Notes: a model not told the origin generated them from the sequence alone. Shown: positions 8,990 through 17,402, counted from the first letter of the stretch. The stretch is DNA of 34,628 nt from Acholeplasmataceae bacterium UBA4853 (GCA_002399815.1 DHEJ01000002.1:1-34628), one strand, 5' to 3'. A program made the numbers and translations.

Positions 8990-10078
8990 ATGAATAGAAT
9001 TGAAGCTTTAGAAGTGGATGATTTAGACGTTGAAGAATTAGATTCAGAAGGATTACCAGAATTGATAGATGTAGGTACGTATATGACTAGACTACCCAAA
9101 TTACCAGATGAACTTATCAAAGGTGTTGTTAGGGTAGGTCATAAAATGATGATTTCAGGCGCTTCAAAATCAGGGAAGAGCTTTTTACTTATGCAACTAG
9201 CCATTGCTTTAGTGGAAGGTACTAAATGGCTTGGGTTTCAATGTAAACAATCCAAAGTACTTTACGTGAATTTAGAGATTGATAGAAATAGTTGTATTCA
9301 TCGTTTTAATGACATATATATAGCACTTAAGATCAAACGTTCGAATGCACATAATCTTACGGTATGGAACTTAAGGGGTTATGCTACACCTTTAGATAAA
9401 CTAGCTCCAATACTGATAAGAAGAATAGCTCAAAGAGGTTATGATGCTATTATCATTGATCCGATTTATAAGATTATTACTGGTGACGAGAATAAGGCAT
9501 CCGATATGGGTGAATTTACGAATTTATTCGATATGATTACTAAAGATACGGGTTGCACCGTCATATTTAGTCATCACCACTCTAAAGGACCACAAGGTTA
9601 TAAAAGAGCTATGGATAGAGCATCTGGTTCGGGTGTATTTGCTAGAGATCCTGATGCGTTAATTGATTTAATTGAATTGAATATAACAGAGGATTTACGT
9701 ACAAATCATACAAGCAATGAAACATCAACAGCATGGCGTATGGAAAGTAGTTTAAGGGAGTTTAATAACTTTAAACCATTAAACTTCTGGTTTGATTATC
9801 CAATTCATCGCGTTGATGAAGAAGATACGCTAAAAAAGAAGTATGCAGCAGGTGATACAAGAGCAAACCTAGAAAGAAGCAGTAAAAGAAATCAAACACC
9901 TCTATCCAGAAAAAGTGAATTTGATCAAGCATTCGACATTAATAAAAGAAAAGATGGTACGTGTGTAGCAACTGTCTTATCCGAATATTTAGGTATAGCA
10001 GAAAGAACCATCAGAGATCGCGTTAAAGAATTTAATGATGAATATGTCACCAAAAAGGGTATCATATCTCGTAAATAG
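8990..10078 (+). CDS. RepA-like hexameric helicase/AAA ATPase (AAA_25 type)
   Basis: This 362-residue protein is a RecA-fold ATPase like plasmid RepA helicases and related proteins of integrative elements. Walker A is GASKSGKS (57-64), the Walker B strand is DAIIIDP (about 152-158), and SHHHSKG near 198 fits the following sensor region. The C-terminal 60 residues contain a likely helix-turn-helix (VLSEYLGIAERTIRDRVKEF). Its probable role is unwinding DNA when the element replicates after excision. An acidic leader of about 25 residues precedes the ATPase. The ribosome site is very strong but partly in a hairpin. A structured non-coding stretch follows and could be its origin. The role is inferred from the family. 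Confidence 0.8.
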   Translation: MNRIEALEVDDLDVEELDSEGLPELIDVGTYMTRLPKLPDELIKGVVRVGHKMMISGASKSGKSFLLMQLAIALVEGTKWLGFQCKQSKVLYVNLEIDRNSCIHRFNDIYIALKIKRSNAHNLTVWNLRGYATPLDKLAPILIRRIAQRGYDAIIIDPIYKIITGDENKASDMGEFTNLFDMITKDTGCTVIFSHHHSKGPQGYKRAMDRASGSGVFARDPDALIDLIELNITEDLRTNHTSNETSTAWRMESSLREFNNFKPLNFWFDYPIHRVDEEDTLKKKYAAGDTRANLERSSKRNQTPLSRKSEFDQAFDINKRKDGTCVATVLSEYLGIAERTIRDRVKEFNDEYVTKKGIISRK

Positions 10079-10092
10079 TGATTTTGGAATAT

Positions 10093-10113
10093 AGGGAAAA
10101 AAGATGTTTCCCT
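10093..10113 (+). repeat. Perfect inverted repeat
   Basis: AGGGAAA (10093-10099) and TTTCCCT (10107-10113) form a hairpin with a seven-base loop. No T-run follows, so it does not look like an intrinsic terminator. It lies in the 337-base gene-free stretch after the RepA-like gene. Confidence 0.45.
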
Positions 10114-10214
10114 CCAAGATTCGCAGTTTTGGCAGAAAGGGAAAATAGACCTATCTTCCAACTAACAAAAAAACTGGCGGAAAGGCGTTATATATATGTA
10201 GTTGTTTCCAACAC

Positions 10215-10283
10215 GCTGACGCATCGTTTGTAGGATAGGGCTTATAGCCTTGCCCTATCCCAAACAAATGCATCAACGTCAGC
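10215..10283. repeat. Large imperfect inverted repeat, candidate origin or structured RNA
   Basis: GGATAGGGC (10233-10241) pairs perfectly with GCCCTATCC (10252-10260). The outer arms GCTGACG (10215-10221) and CGTCAGC (10277-10283) also pair perfectly, with a partly paired GTTTGT/AACAAA segment between. The whole folds into a 69-base cruciform-type hairpin richer in GC than its surroundings. There is no T-run. Between a replication ATPase and the next gene, a replication origin, a single-strand origin or a nick site are possible. The rest of 10079-10383 shows no gene. Confidence 0.6.
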
Positions 10284-10383
10284 ACTTGCCTATCTTCACT
10301 AAAAACTAAAAAAAGTGGTAAGTTATTACAGTTATTTTGAAGGGTTTTGACATTTAATAATTCAAAGTACACATTCACTATTT

Positions 10384-10392
10384 TGGTATAAT
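10384..10392 (+). promoter_or_regulatory. Extended -10 promoter
   Basis: TGGTATAAT stands 24 bases before the ATG at 10416. A TTGACA at about 10347 is too far upstream to be its -35 box. Confidence 0.5.
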
Positions 10393-10415
10393 GAAACTAA
10401 GCGAGGAATGAGACG

Positions 10416-10937
10416 ATGCACATACAATGTACTAAGGCAATGCTAGACTATGTTAAACCAAATATTACTGAACATAACACAGATAATGATATGTATGCTT
10501 GGCATGCACACTTTTTAAAACGAAGTGGGAAGAATCTACTCGTCCTGATGCATGACCTATCAAGATTTACAGTTGTATTCTATGGATTAAAGAAAAGTCA
10601 CATTAAAGAACTCTATCCAATGATCAGTGTTGCTGTGATGAATTCTATGATGGATGCTGGTATACCATTAGAAGCGATGGGAGCTTATATGGAAAGACAA
10701 CCACAAGCACTATCATTTAACAAAACCAAAAACAGAACTTTGGTTGCTAGGTTAAATAAAGCCGCTGAAATGGCTGATATTGTCTTAGGTGAGGATGGTT
10801 ATAATCCAGACACTATTGAACAAGCGCATGCCAGTTTATTTTGTAATGAGTTACTTGTTTGTGAAGACAATTATAAAGTCTGTTATTATCCAAAGAATAA
10901 GTTAAGAGAGTATTTGGATTTATCATTAGAGAAGTAA
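10416..10937 (+). CDS. DUF6933-like protein
   Basis: The 173-residue protein begins MHIQCTKAMLDYVKP and continues with WHAHFLKR and LVLMHDLSRFTVV. This pattern resembles the DUF6933 family of proteins of unknown function found widely in Firmicutes, often near mobile elements. No catalytic motif, membrane segment or zinc site is visible. GCGAGGA lies about nine bases before the ATG. It has its own promoter between the hairpin region and the recombinase genes. Its role in the element is unknown; family assignment is from memory of the pattern. Confidence 0.65.
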   Translation: MHIQCTKAMLDYVKPNITEHNTDNDMYAWHAHFLKRSGKNLLVLMHDLSRFTVVFYGLKKSHIKELYPMISVAVMNSMMDAGIPLEAMGAYMERQPQALSFNKTKNRTLVARLNKAAEMADIVLGEDGYNPDTIEQAHASLFCNELLVCEDNYKVCYYPKNKLREYLDLSLEK

Positions 10938-10940
10938 CCC

Positions 10941-10990
10941 CCCGGTCATGTATAGCTAGCCCTTCGAGGGTACCGTGCGGAGGGCATTTG
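10941..10990. other. GC-rich structured patch after the DUF6933-like gene
   Basis: The patch contains a run of C, the tight hairpin CCCTTCGAGGG (10960-10970), and GCCCT (10959-10963) that could instead pair with AGGGC (10981-10985). These two folds exclude each other. It differs strongly in base content from the flanking DNA. It could be a terminator without T-run, a structured RNA or a recombination site. From here to 11200 no gene is seen. Confidence 0.35.
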
Positions 10991-11201
10991 ATTTACGCAA
11001 GCCTATTTTTTTGAAAATCCAAGAATTACTTATGAGTTTTGATGAATACCAGATAATTTGCCTTATAAACCCTCAACGATTTGACGTAACGGCTTTTATC
11101 TGCTAGTTTGCATATAAACTTGAACTAAACATAAAAACCAATCATTGAGCCTTAAATACGCATTGGTTAATATCGATAATCTAACTCAATCCAATATAAT
11201 G

Positions 11202-11243
11202 ACACACCTATTCAATCTTGCTGAATGAATAAGTGTGTTTTTT
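11202..11243 (+). terminator. Intrinsic terminator
   Basis: ACACACCTATTCA pairs with TGAATGAATAAGTGTGT with bulges, around a short loop, and a T-run follows (11238-11243). It lies at the end of the gene-free stretch 10938-11388. Confidence 0.65.
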
Positions 11244-11249
11244 ATTTTT

Positions 11250-11281
11250 AAGCCTACAACGATTTAATATGTAGGCTTTTT
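11250..11281. terminator. Second intrinsic terminator
   Basis: AAGCCTAC (11250-11257) pairs perfectly with GTAGGCTT (11271-11278), followed by T to 11281. The loop is 13 bases. It sits directly after the first terminator, isolating the recombinase operon from upstream transcription. Confidence 0.65.
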
Positions 11282-11338
11282 ATATTGGTTATGAACTTGT
11301 ACGCAAATAACTATTTTTAACAAATCGTTGATGATTTT

Positions 11339-11376
11339 CCGGCAATTTGTTAGATTCTTGCCATTAACCATTGAGG
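11339..11376 (+). repeat. Leader repeat, copy 2
   Basis: It matches 8918-8955 at 34 of 38 positions, in the same orientation, and ends in the ribosome site GAGGAGG of the small gene at 11389. With copy 1 it brackets the RepA-like and DUF6933-like genes in direct orientation. Confidence 0.6.
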
Positions 11377-11388
11377 AGGTATTTTTAA

Positions 11389-11637
11389 ATGAAAAAAGTA
11401 GAAGAATTAATCATTTGGTTAAGACAAGCAGGTTATGGCTATAAGCGTATTGCTAGAACGCTAAACATCACAATGGATGAAGTCAAAAGAACATGTGGTG
11501 AAAATGATGGTGAATCCTTAAGTGGGGAGTGTAAACAATGTTATACATCTATTACATCTATCAAGGGTAAAAAGAGAAAACAGTTTTGTTCGGATAGATG
11601 TCGATGGGACTATTGGAACAGTATTAACAAGCGCTGA
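11389..11637 (+). CDS. Small HTH/zinc-finger protein preceding the recombinases
   Basis: An 82-residue protein. Residues 1-35 look like a sigma-factor-type helix-turn-helix (WLRQAGYGYKRIARTLNIT). The C-terminal half has two cysteine pairs, CKQC and FCSDRC, that should hold a zinc ion, ending in the basic NSINKR. Small proteins of this kind often precede serine recombinase genes in clostridial elements. It may regulate or help excision; this is inference. GAGGAGG lies close upstream, and the first recombinase begins 99 bases later, likely in one operon. Confidence 0.7.
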   Translation: MKKVEELIIWLRQAGYGYKRIARTLNITMDEVKRTCGENDGESLSGECKQCYTSITSIKGKKRKQFCSDRCRWDYWNSINKR

Positions 11638-11736
11638 AGATTGTATCAAATCAGGTATTTTATTTGCTTTATCACTTGACTTAAACCCTAACTTAAGTGA
11701 TAGATATACTACCTAAAAAATAAGGAGGATTATTTG

Positions 11737-13041
11737 ATGAAAAAAACAATTACTAAAATTGATGCGATACAAAAACTAGAGGTTAAAATACGTGTTGCAG
11801 CTTATACAAGAGTATCAAGTGGTAAGGATTCAATGTTACATTCACTAGCCCAACAGGTTAACTATTACAAGCACTTAATTCAATCCAATGATGCATGGAC
11901 GTTTGCTGGTGTGTATGCAGATGAGGCTTATACAGGAACTAAGGATACAAGGCATGAATTTCAAGCATTACTAAAAGATGCTAAAGCTGGCAAGATCGAT
12001 ATGATTCTTACTAAATCCATTTCTAGATTTGCAAGAAACACTGTGACCTTACTTGAAACGGTTAGAGCACTTAAAGCGATAAATGTTGATGTATTTTTTG
12101 AGGAACAAAACATTCATACACTAAGTAGTGAAGGTGAAATGATACTGACATTACTCGCTTCATTTGCTCAAGAAGAATCCAGAAGCGTATCAGAGAATAT
12201 GAAGTGGCGGATCAAGAAAGATTTTGAACAAGGCATTATCTGGGGTGGTAATTCATGTCTAGGGTATAAACTTATTAACAAACAACTTCATAAGATAGAT
12301 GAAGAAGCTAAGACTGTTCAAATGATTTATGAACTTTATTTAGACGGTTATAGTGATAATGAGATTTGTTCTCTACTAAATGATAAAGGGATTAAACCCT
12401 ATAAATCAAAGGCGTGGCATAGAACATCTGTGATGAAGATATTAACAAACTACAACTATACAGGCGATTTACTACTTCAAAAGACTTACCGAGATAATCA
12501 CCTCAATAAAATTCAAAAAATCAATGATGGTGTGCTTAATCAATATGTTGTAAGTGATAACCATGAACCCATTGTAAGTAAAGAAATCTTTAACAAAGCA
12601 CAGACAATAAGACAAAGTAAAACAGAAAACCACCAATTCAGTAATAAAAAGGAACATGACTTTAAAGGCATGATAAAGTGTGGTCTATGTCATAAGGCTT
12701 ATACCGTTAAACACTCTAAATATGATCCGGTTTGGATGTGTTCAACCTTTAGAACAAAGGGTAAAACAGTATGTCCTTCTAAACAAGTACCAACCAAGAA
12801 AATCATCGAAGGATTTAACCATATATTTAATCTTGAATCATTTGATGAGAGGTTGTTTAGATCAAAAATAAAGCAGATTAAAGTTATGCCTAATAACGAA
12901 CTCATCTTTCACATGTTTGATGGAAAAGAAACTTCATATACATGGCAAACTTCAAGACGCGACGCATGGACGGATGAGATGAGAGAAAAAGCAAGGACTA
13001 AAGCGCTGAGTAGATATCAAGGAGGAATCCAACATGACTAA
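11737..13041 (+). CDS. Large serine recombinase 1
   Basis: A 434-residue site-specific recombinase of the large serine type. The catalytic domain starts VAAYTRVSSG with the nucleophile serine near residue 27, and includes DMILTKSISRFARNT and the ASFAQEESRS helix. A Recombinase domain follows, then a zinc ribbon (CGLC near 313 with later cysteines). The C-terminus is short and lacks the long coiled coil of its neighbour. ATG 11737 is preferred to TTG 11734 because AAGGAGG (11722-11728) is eight bases away. The end overlaps the next recombinase by eight bases, so the two are coupled. Size and pairing recall CcrA (about 449 residues). Together they probably excise and insert the element. Confidence 0.9.
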   Translation: MKKTITKIDAIQKLEVKIRVAAYTRVSSGKDSMLHSLAQQVNYYKHLIQSNDAWTFAGVYADEAYTGTKDTRHEFQALLKDAKAGKIDMILTKSISRFARNTVTLLETVRALKAINVDVFFEEQNIHTLSSEGEMILTLLASFAQEESRSVSENMKWRIKKDFEQGIIWGGNSCLGYKLINKQLHKIDEEAKTVQMIYELYLDGYSDNEICSLLNDKGIKPYKSKAWHRTSVMKILTNYNYTGDLLLQKTYRDNHLNKIQKINDGVLNQYVVSDNHEPIVSKEIFNKAQTIRQSKTENHQFSNKKEHDFKGMIKCGLCHKAYTVKHSKYDPVWMCSTFRTKGKTVCPSKQVPTKKIIEGFNHIFNLESFDERLFRSKIKQIKVMPNNELIFHMFDGKETSYTWQTSRRDAWTDEMREKARTKALSRYQGGIQHD

Positions 13042-14617
13042 GGTCACAGTCATTCCATCAACGAAAAATCAGCATACACAACTTCCATTAAATAGTCATA
13101 CCTTAAGAAGGGTTGCTGCATACGCTAGAGTATCAACCCTAACAGATGAACAGTACACAAGTTATGAAGCACAGGTAAGTTATTATAAGAAGTTTATTCA
13201 AGAAAGAAATGATTGGACTTATATAGATGTTTATGCAGATGAAGGATTAAGTGGTACAAGTACTAAAAAGCGAACTCAGTTCACTCAAATGATCACTGAT
13301 GCATTAGAAGGTAAGATTGATTTAATCATTACGAAGTCCATATCACGGTTTGCAAGAAACACATTAGATACAATTTCCTTTGTTAGAAAACTTAAAGATA
13401 AAGGGATTGAGGTTTACTTTGAAAAAGAAAACCTATGGACACTTGATCCTAAGAGTGAACTCATCTTAACCATCATGGCATCCATTGCTCAAGAAGAATC
13501 TAGGTCTATTAGTCAAAACGTGACGTGGGGTAAAAGAGTTAGCTTTCAACAAGGGAAAGTTTCATTCGCATATAAAAACTTCTTAGGCTATAAGAAGGTA
13601 GACGATAAACTAGTTATTGATGAAGATCAAGCGGTTATTGTTAGATTGATTTACCAGATGTTTTTAGTTGAGGGGAAAACAGCATCAGGTATCGCAAATT
13701 ATCTCAAAGCACAACAAATCAAAACACCAGCTGGTAAAACAAATTGGACAAAAAACACGGTAATCTCAATACTAACAAATGAAAAGTATAAGGGTGATGC
13801 GTTACTTCAAAAGACCTATACTGAAAACTATCTAGAACATAAGATTGTTAAGAACGATGGACAAATACCAAAATACTATGTTGAAAATAATCATCCAGCA
13901 ATCGTCGATAGAGATACATGGGACCAAGTTCAAATCGAAATGAAAAGAAGAGAAAAGATTGGTGCACATTATTCATCGACAGATATTTTCGCATCCAAGC
14001 TTATATGTGGGGACTGTGGAGGCTTTTATGGGAAAAAGAAATGGCATTCCAACAGCAAGTATTCAAGATTCGTATATCAATGCAATCGCAAGTTTGAAAA
14101 AGGAAAGGAAACATGCCATACACCTAATCTCATGGAAGATGACATCAAGCTCAAGTTTATTGAGGCATACAACCTAACCATCAAGGATAAACAACAAATT
14201 CTAGATGATACAAATGAAGTTATCAAAGTGTTAACAGATACAGTGCAATTAGATCATGAAATCGAAAGTTTGAATAACGAGTTGAACGTTTTAGCTGAAC
14301 TTATGAATAGATTGATTATAGAAAACTCGAAAGTCTTGATGAATAATAATGAATATGAGAATAGATATACCGAGCTAACAACTAGATACGAACAAACAAA
14401 GAAGAACCTAGAAAATTGTATAGGTACAAGAAAATATAAAAATGATCACGCAATCAAAATGAATCTATTTAGAGATAGCATAAGTAAATTTGAAAGCAAA
14501 TTGTCTCAATGGAATGGGCAATTATGGATGTTATTGGTTGAAGATGCTACGATTTACAATAATAAACCAATGCATTTTAAAATTAACCATAGAATTTCAA
14601 TTGGTTATGATATGTAA
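13034..14617 (+). CDS. Large serine recombinase 2
   Basis: A 527-residue large serine recombinase. The N-terminal catalytic domain has VAAYARVSTLTD with the serine near residue 34, LIITKSISRFARNT and ASIAQEESRS. The Recombinase domain is followed by a zinc ribbon (CGDC and two later cysteines) and then a coiled-coil region rich in Leu, Glu and Asn near 395-480, the part that pairs recombinase subunits across att sites. AAGGAGG lies within the end of the upstream gene. It is clearly related to recombinase 1 but longer, as CcrB (about 542) is to CcrA. No matching att core can be identified in the window. Confidence 0.9.
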   Translation: MTKVTVIPSTKNQHTQLPLNSHTLRRVAAYARVSTLTDEQYTSYEAQVSYYKKFIQERNDWTYIDVYADEGLSGTSTKKRTQFTQMITDALEGKIDLIITKSISRFARNTLDTISFVRKLKDKGIEVYFEKENLWTLDPKSELILTIMASIAQEESRSISQNVTWGKRVSFQQGKVSFAYKNFLGYKKVDDKLVIDEDQAVIVRLIYQMFLVEGKTASGIANYLKAQQIKTPAGKTNWTKNTVISILTNEKYKGDALLQKTYTENYLEHKIVKNDGQIPKYYVENNHPAIVDRDTWDQVQIEMKRREKIGAHYSSTDIFASKLICGDCGGFYGKKKWHSNSKYSRFVYQCNRKFEKGKETCHTPNLMEDDIKLKFIEAYNLTIKDKQQILDDTNEVIKVLTDTVQLDHEIESLNNELNVLAELMNRLIIENSKVLMNNNEYENRYTELTTRYEQTKKNLENCIGTRKYKNDHAIKMNLFRDSISKFESKLSQWNGQLWMLLVEDATIYNNKPMHFKINHRISIGYDM

Positions 14618-14645
14618 ATCAAGTTAAGATTGCACATTTAAAAAA

Positions 14646-14654
14646 TGATATAAT
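14646..14654 (+). promoter_or_regulatory. Extended -10 promoter
   Basis: TGATATAAT about 150 bases before the ATG at 14805. The leader contains a possible hairpin, TTCAAATC with GGTTTGAA. No good -35 box is present. Confidence 0.45.
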
Positions 14655-14804
14655 GTAGGAAATACTCGAACTACTATTTATTTCAGAGTTCAAATCTCAA
14701 TGCCAATAGTGGTTTGAAATTGTTTCTTAAGTTCTTCTATGAAGTAATCAGTTGTTCATTTTTAACATATGGTAGAACGAAATTATTAACAAGGGAGGAA
14801 GCTA

Positions 14805-15980
14805 ATGTTTAGAATAGGAAGTCTAGCTATCGACGATGTAAATTACAATAATACAGTCATTTATTTCTTAAAAAAACCATCGCATCTGAGTTTTAGTTCA
14901 ACTATAATTGTTGAAAACACAGATTGGTATGTTGGAGTTAGTGAAGATTCAAAAACAGTATATGCATCTACAAATACTGTTCTTAATACTAACGATGACT
15001 ATTTTAGTTATTCATTTTTAGCTGTGCAAAGATTATTAGATATGGCGATATTAATTGAAAAACCCGCAATGGCTGTTGAAAGTGATAAGAATAAGCAAGT
15101 ATTGTTTTTAGTTTCTATCATCAATGGAAAGAAAACTTTAAGCATACATGCTAAGGGTTTTCTAAAATTTGAGACTAAAATTAAGATTGAAGCTCGTGAT
15201 TTGGAAGGTAATATAATTCATGGAAAATCCCCTTTGAGTGAATATAAACCATCGGTTAGATATTTTCGAATGTCACAATTATCTGAAAGTCTTTTAGATG
15301 CATATAGATATTTGTATTTGTCTGTTGAATCAGCACTTAATGACTTACATCCGAAATTTCATAAAGGTAAAGAAATGGAATGGATTAGCAATGCTATTGG
15401 CTTGGCAAATTCTAGAAGTAAAACTCCTCTAATCTACAAAGGATATACCACAATAGGAGAGTATTTCATTGACTTTCACTACAAGCAATTTAGGCTGAAA
15501 CTATTTCATTCAAAAAAAAATGTCTTATTGCCATTAGATTTGTATGATCTTACTGACTTATACAATGCGTATATAGATTTATTCGAAATCTGCTCGATGA
15601 TTTTTGATGTTCAATATGGCTTTAATATTAAAGGTGGGGCACATTTTACAGAACATGGGGTTAAAGCAGCCATTGAAGGGCTAGTGGTTAATAAAATTCT
15701 TTTTTTCAATGACAAAAATCCCGTTGACGATACATTTAAAGTAGATAAAATTAATCAGTTTAATGCACAGGGATACAAAGGTCACTTGAAATTTGAGCTA
15801 GATGTTATGTCTAGTAAAAAGAGTTCATTTAATAGGTATGAAATCGGTTTGTATGAAGAAGTGCACATAACTTTAGATTTTGATGAAAAAATTGAATTTG
15901 AAGGATTTGATAACATAATCATAAACCACGAAGTGATGTATACAAATAGAAATATAATAGATAGACCGTTCCTATGGTGA
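14805..15980 (+). CDS. Protein of unknown function
   Basis: I do not recognise this 391-residue protein. The N-terminal half is rich in predicted strands (VIYFLKKPSHLSFSST, then TDWYVGVSEDSKTVYAS). A helical segment near 165-200 (SLLDAYRYLYLSVESALNDL) is followed by mixed segments. The helical part has the look of HEPN-type helices, but I see no clear R-x4-6-H ribonuclease motif, so this is only a suggestion. No membrane segment is seen. GGGAGG lies seven bases before the ATG. It is the first cargo gene after the recombinases and stands alone, consistent with a single-gene defence factor. Function is unknown. Confidence 0.7.
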   Translation: MFRIGSLAIDDVNYNNTVIYFLKKPSHLSFSSTIIVENTDWYVGVSEDSKTVYASTNTVLNTNDDYFSYSFLAVQRLLDMAILIEKPAMAVESDKNKQVLFLVSIINGKKTLSIHAKGFLKFETKIKIEARDLEGNIIHGKSPLSEYKPSVRYFRMSQLSESLLDAYRYLYLSVESALNDLHPKFHKGKEMEWISNAIGLANSRSKTPLIYKGYTTIGEYFIDFHYKQFRLKLFHSKKNVLLPLDLYDLTDLYNAYIDLFEICSMIFDVQYGFNIKGGAHFTEHGVKAAIEGLVVNKILFFNDKNPVDDTFKVDKINQFNAQGYKGHLKFELDVMSSKKSSFNRYEIGLYEEVHITLDFDEKIEFEGFDNIIINHEVMYTNRNIIDRPFLW

Positions 15981-16056
15981 GAATTTAAAATCTACTAACC
16001 TATTCCAAGAACTATTAGAATAAATAAAGAAAGATAATTGAAATGAGGAAAAATAA

Positions 16057-16239
16057 ATGTTTGAATATTTTGTGGTTTATGCTTTCGAACAAAATAATGC
16101 GATAGCTATATCAAATTTGACGCTTAAGTATGATAAAACAGTTAAAGAGTATTCTGACGTTGAGAATATCGAAAAATCTATAGAATCTATCAAAAATATA
16201 ACCAACGTCAAATTAATCAATTGGAAGGAATTGAAATAG
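16057..16239 (+). CDS. Small protein of unknown function
   Basis: A 60-residue ORF starting MFEYFVVYAFEQNNA with GAGG nine bases upstream. Two or three strands and one helix (VENIEKSIESIKNIT) are predicted by eye. It ends NVKLINWKELK. A similar small ORF (28289, ending IYSIKEIK) has the same general pattern. It lies between two unknown genes; no function can be given. Confidence 0.5.
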   Translation: MFEYFVVYAFEQNNAIAISNLTLKYDKTVKEYSDVENIEKSIESIKNITNVKLINWKELK

Positions 16240-16286
16240 TTTTTAAGGCTTAGAATCAAAAAAATATCAAATAAATAAATTTTCAA

Positions 16287-16295
16287 TGATATAAT
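16287..16295 (+). promoter_or_regulatory. Extended -10 promoter
   Basis: TGATATAAT, 22 bases before the ATG at 16318. The leader would be only about 16 nt and carries AAGGGGTGAT as ribosome site. Confidence 0.5.
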
Positions 16296-16317
16296 CACTC
16301 TTAAGGGGTGATTTTTT

Positions 16318-17226
16318 ATGAGTAGTATCGTAGGATTGCAAAAAACGGAAGAAAAAATAAAACTTCATTTTGAGGGCAGTAGAGGGATTGAAATCGAAAC
16401 CTTAATAGCAAGTTTAGAATATACAAAAACAACACTAAAAGCATCTAAAAATAACATACCTGGTGTACAGGAATATGAAATCCTTGTTGAGCCTTTCAAA
16501 GAAGGAAGTTTTGTTGTGGATATTACGTTGTTAGTTTATGCAGCTACAGAGTTATTGCCATCAGTGGTTTCAATAGGAACAGTTTTCTTAGAAACATTGA
16601 AGATATGGAAAGTTCTTAAAGGACAGCCAGCAAAACAAGTTATGAGAAATCAAACCAATAATACAGTTGAAATTACTGGAGATAATAATAATGTAATAAT
16701 AGTTTCCCCTGAAGCGCTTGGAACTGCCATGGATTCAAAAAAAATTGCGGAAGATATATCAAATGTAGCGAAAAAACTCCTTAAAGATACAACTGATAGA
16801 GGATCATTAAATATCACACTAGAGAAACACGGACATAAAGAAACAGTCACATATAATTATGAGGATATCAAAGAAATTAAAAGTCCTGTATACTTAAAGG
16901 AAAGTTTGTCTGATAAGAGCATCACTATATCTCACATTATTTTGAAACCAAACATTGTTAATTTTGACAAAATTGATGATTGGAAATTTACTAGCAGTTT
17001 AAGTGACAAGCCGTTCAAAGCTAGGATCGAGGATAGTGAATTTAGAAGAAGAGTTTTGGAGGGAGAGATTTCATTTGGCTCTGAAACGAGAATAAAAGTC
17101 ATTCTACAAACTATCGAAACTGAATTAAAAGATGGAACTGGTAAAAAAACATACGAACACACAATCATAAAAGTGGAAGATATCATTGATCACGATAAAG
17201 GAGATCAAATCAAAGCTGATATCTAG
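16318..17226 (+). CDS. Unknown protein with a central hydrophobic segment
   Basis: A 302-residue protein I cannot assign. Residues 1-60 form a mixed domain with VEPFKEGSFVVDI. Residues about 62-95 are hydrophobic (LLVYAATELLPSVVSIGTVF) and could be one or two membrane or buried helices. Then comes an NNTVEITGDNNNVIIV segment resembling short repeats of beta strands, and a C-terminal domain with charged strands (KVILQTIETELKDGTGK). It has its own short-leader promoter and lies just upstream of the toxin-antitoxin unit. A membrane-linked effector or a cytosolic protein are both possible. Confidence 0.65.
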   Translation: MSSIVGLQKTEEKIKLHFEGSRGIEIETLIASLEYTKTTLKASKNNIPGVQEYEILVEPFKEGSFVVDITLLVYAATELLPSVVSIGTVFLETLKIWKVLKGQPAKQVMRNQTNNTVEITGDNNNVIIVSPEALGTAMDSKKIAEDISNVAKKLLKDTTDRGSLNITLEKHGHKETVTYNYEDIKEIKSPVYLKESLSDKSITISHIILKPNIVNFDKIDDWKFTSSLSDKPFKARIEDSEFRRRVLEGEISFGSETRIKVILQTIETELKDGTGKKTYEHTIIKVEDIIDHDKGDQIKADI

Positions 17227-17276
17227 TTCAGATTAGCTAATTGATGGATTTAATTCATAAAATTAAGTCAGAAAAG

Positions 17277-17304
17277 TTGACAATTTGGTAGGTTTTGTTA
17301 TAAT
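17277..17304 (+). promoter_or_regulatory. Strong promoter of the antitoxin RNA
   Basis: A perfect TTGACA (17277-17282) and a perfect TATAAT (17299-17304) are 16 bp apart, with an extended TG at 17296-17297. It is the best promoter in the window. Transcription should begin near 17311, directly before the first RNA repeat. This matches type III toxin-antitoxin loci, where the RNA must be made in excess. Confidence 0.85.
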
Positions 17305-17312
17305 GTAGTTGT

Positions 17313-17400
17313 AAAGATGGTGATTCTCTACCTTATCTAAAGTGAGAGGCATTAAAGATGGTGATTCTCTACCTTATCTAAAGTGAGAGACATTAAAGAT
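17313..17400 (+). ncRNA. Type III antitoxin RNA, two 41-nt tandem repeats plus partial third
   Basis: Repeat 1 (17313-17353) and repeat 2 (17354-17394) are identical except for one G/A change. A six-base start of a third copy follows (17395-17400). Each repeat runs AAAGATGGTGATTC to GTGAGAGGCATT. In ToxIN and AbiQ systems each repeat unit is cut from the precursor by the toxin and then binds it as an inhibitory pseudoknot. ToxI has about 5.5 repeats of 36 nt and antiQ about 2.8 of 35 nt, so two repeats of 41 nt is short but in range. There are no spacers, so this is not CRISPR. Confidence 0.85.
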
Positions 17401-17402
17401 TA

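Noticed and set aside
11074..11330. Iterons from three CAACGATTT motifs (11074, 11256, and inverted at 11321)
   Set aside because: Only three copies, uneven spacing and mixed orientation; short AT-rich motifs like this recur by chance.
16293..16316. Terminator directly before the ATG at 16318
   Set aside because: AATCACTC/GGGTGATT followed by T looks like one, but it overlaps the extended -10 box and the ribosome site, so the promoter reading explains it better. It could still stop upstream transcription.
17313..17400. CRISPR array
   Set aside because: The two 41-nt repeats are directly adjacent with no spacers and no cas genes nearby. The promoter, terminator and toxin gene fit a type III toxin-antitoxin locus.
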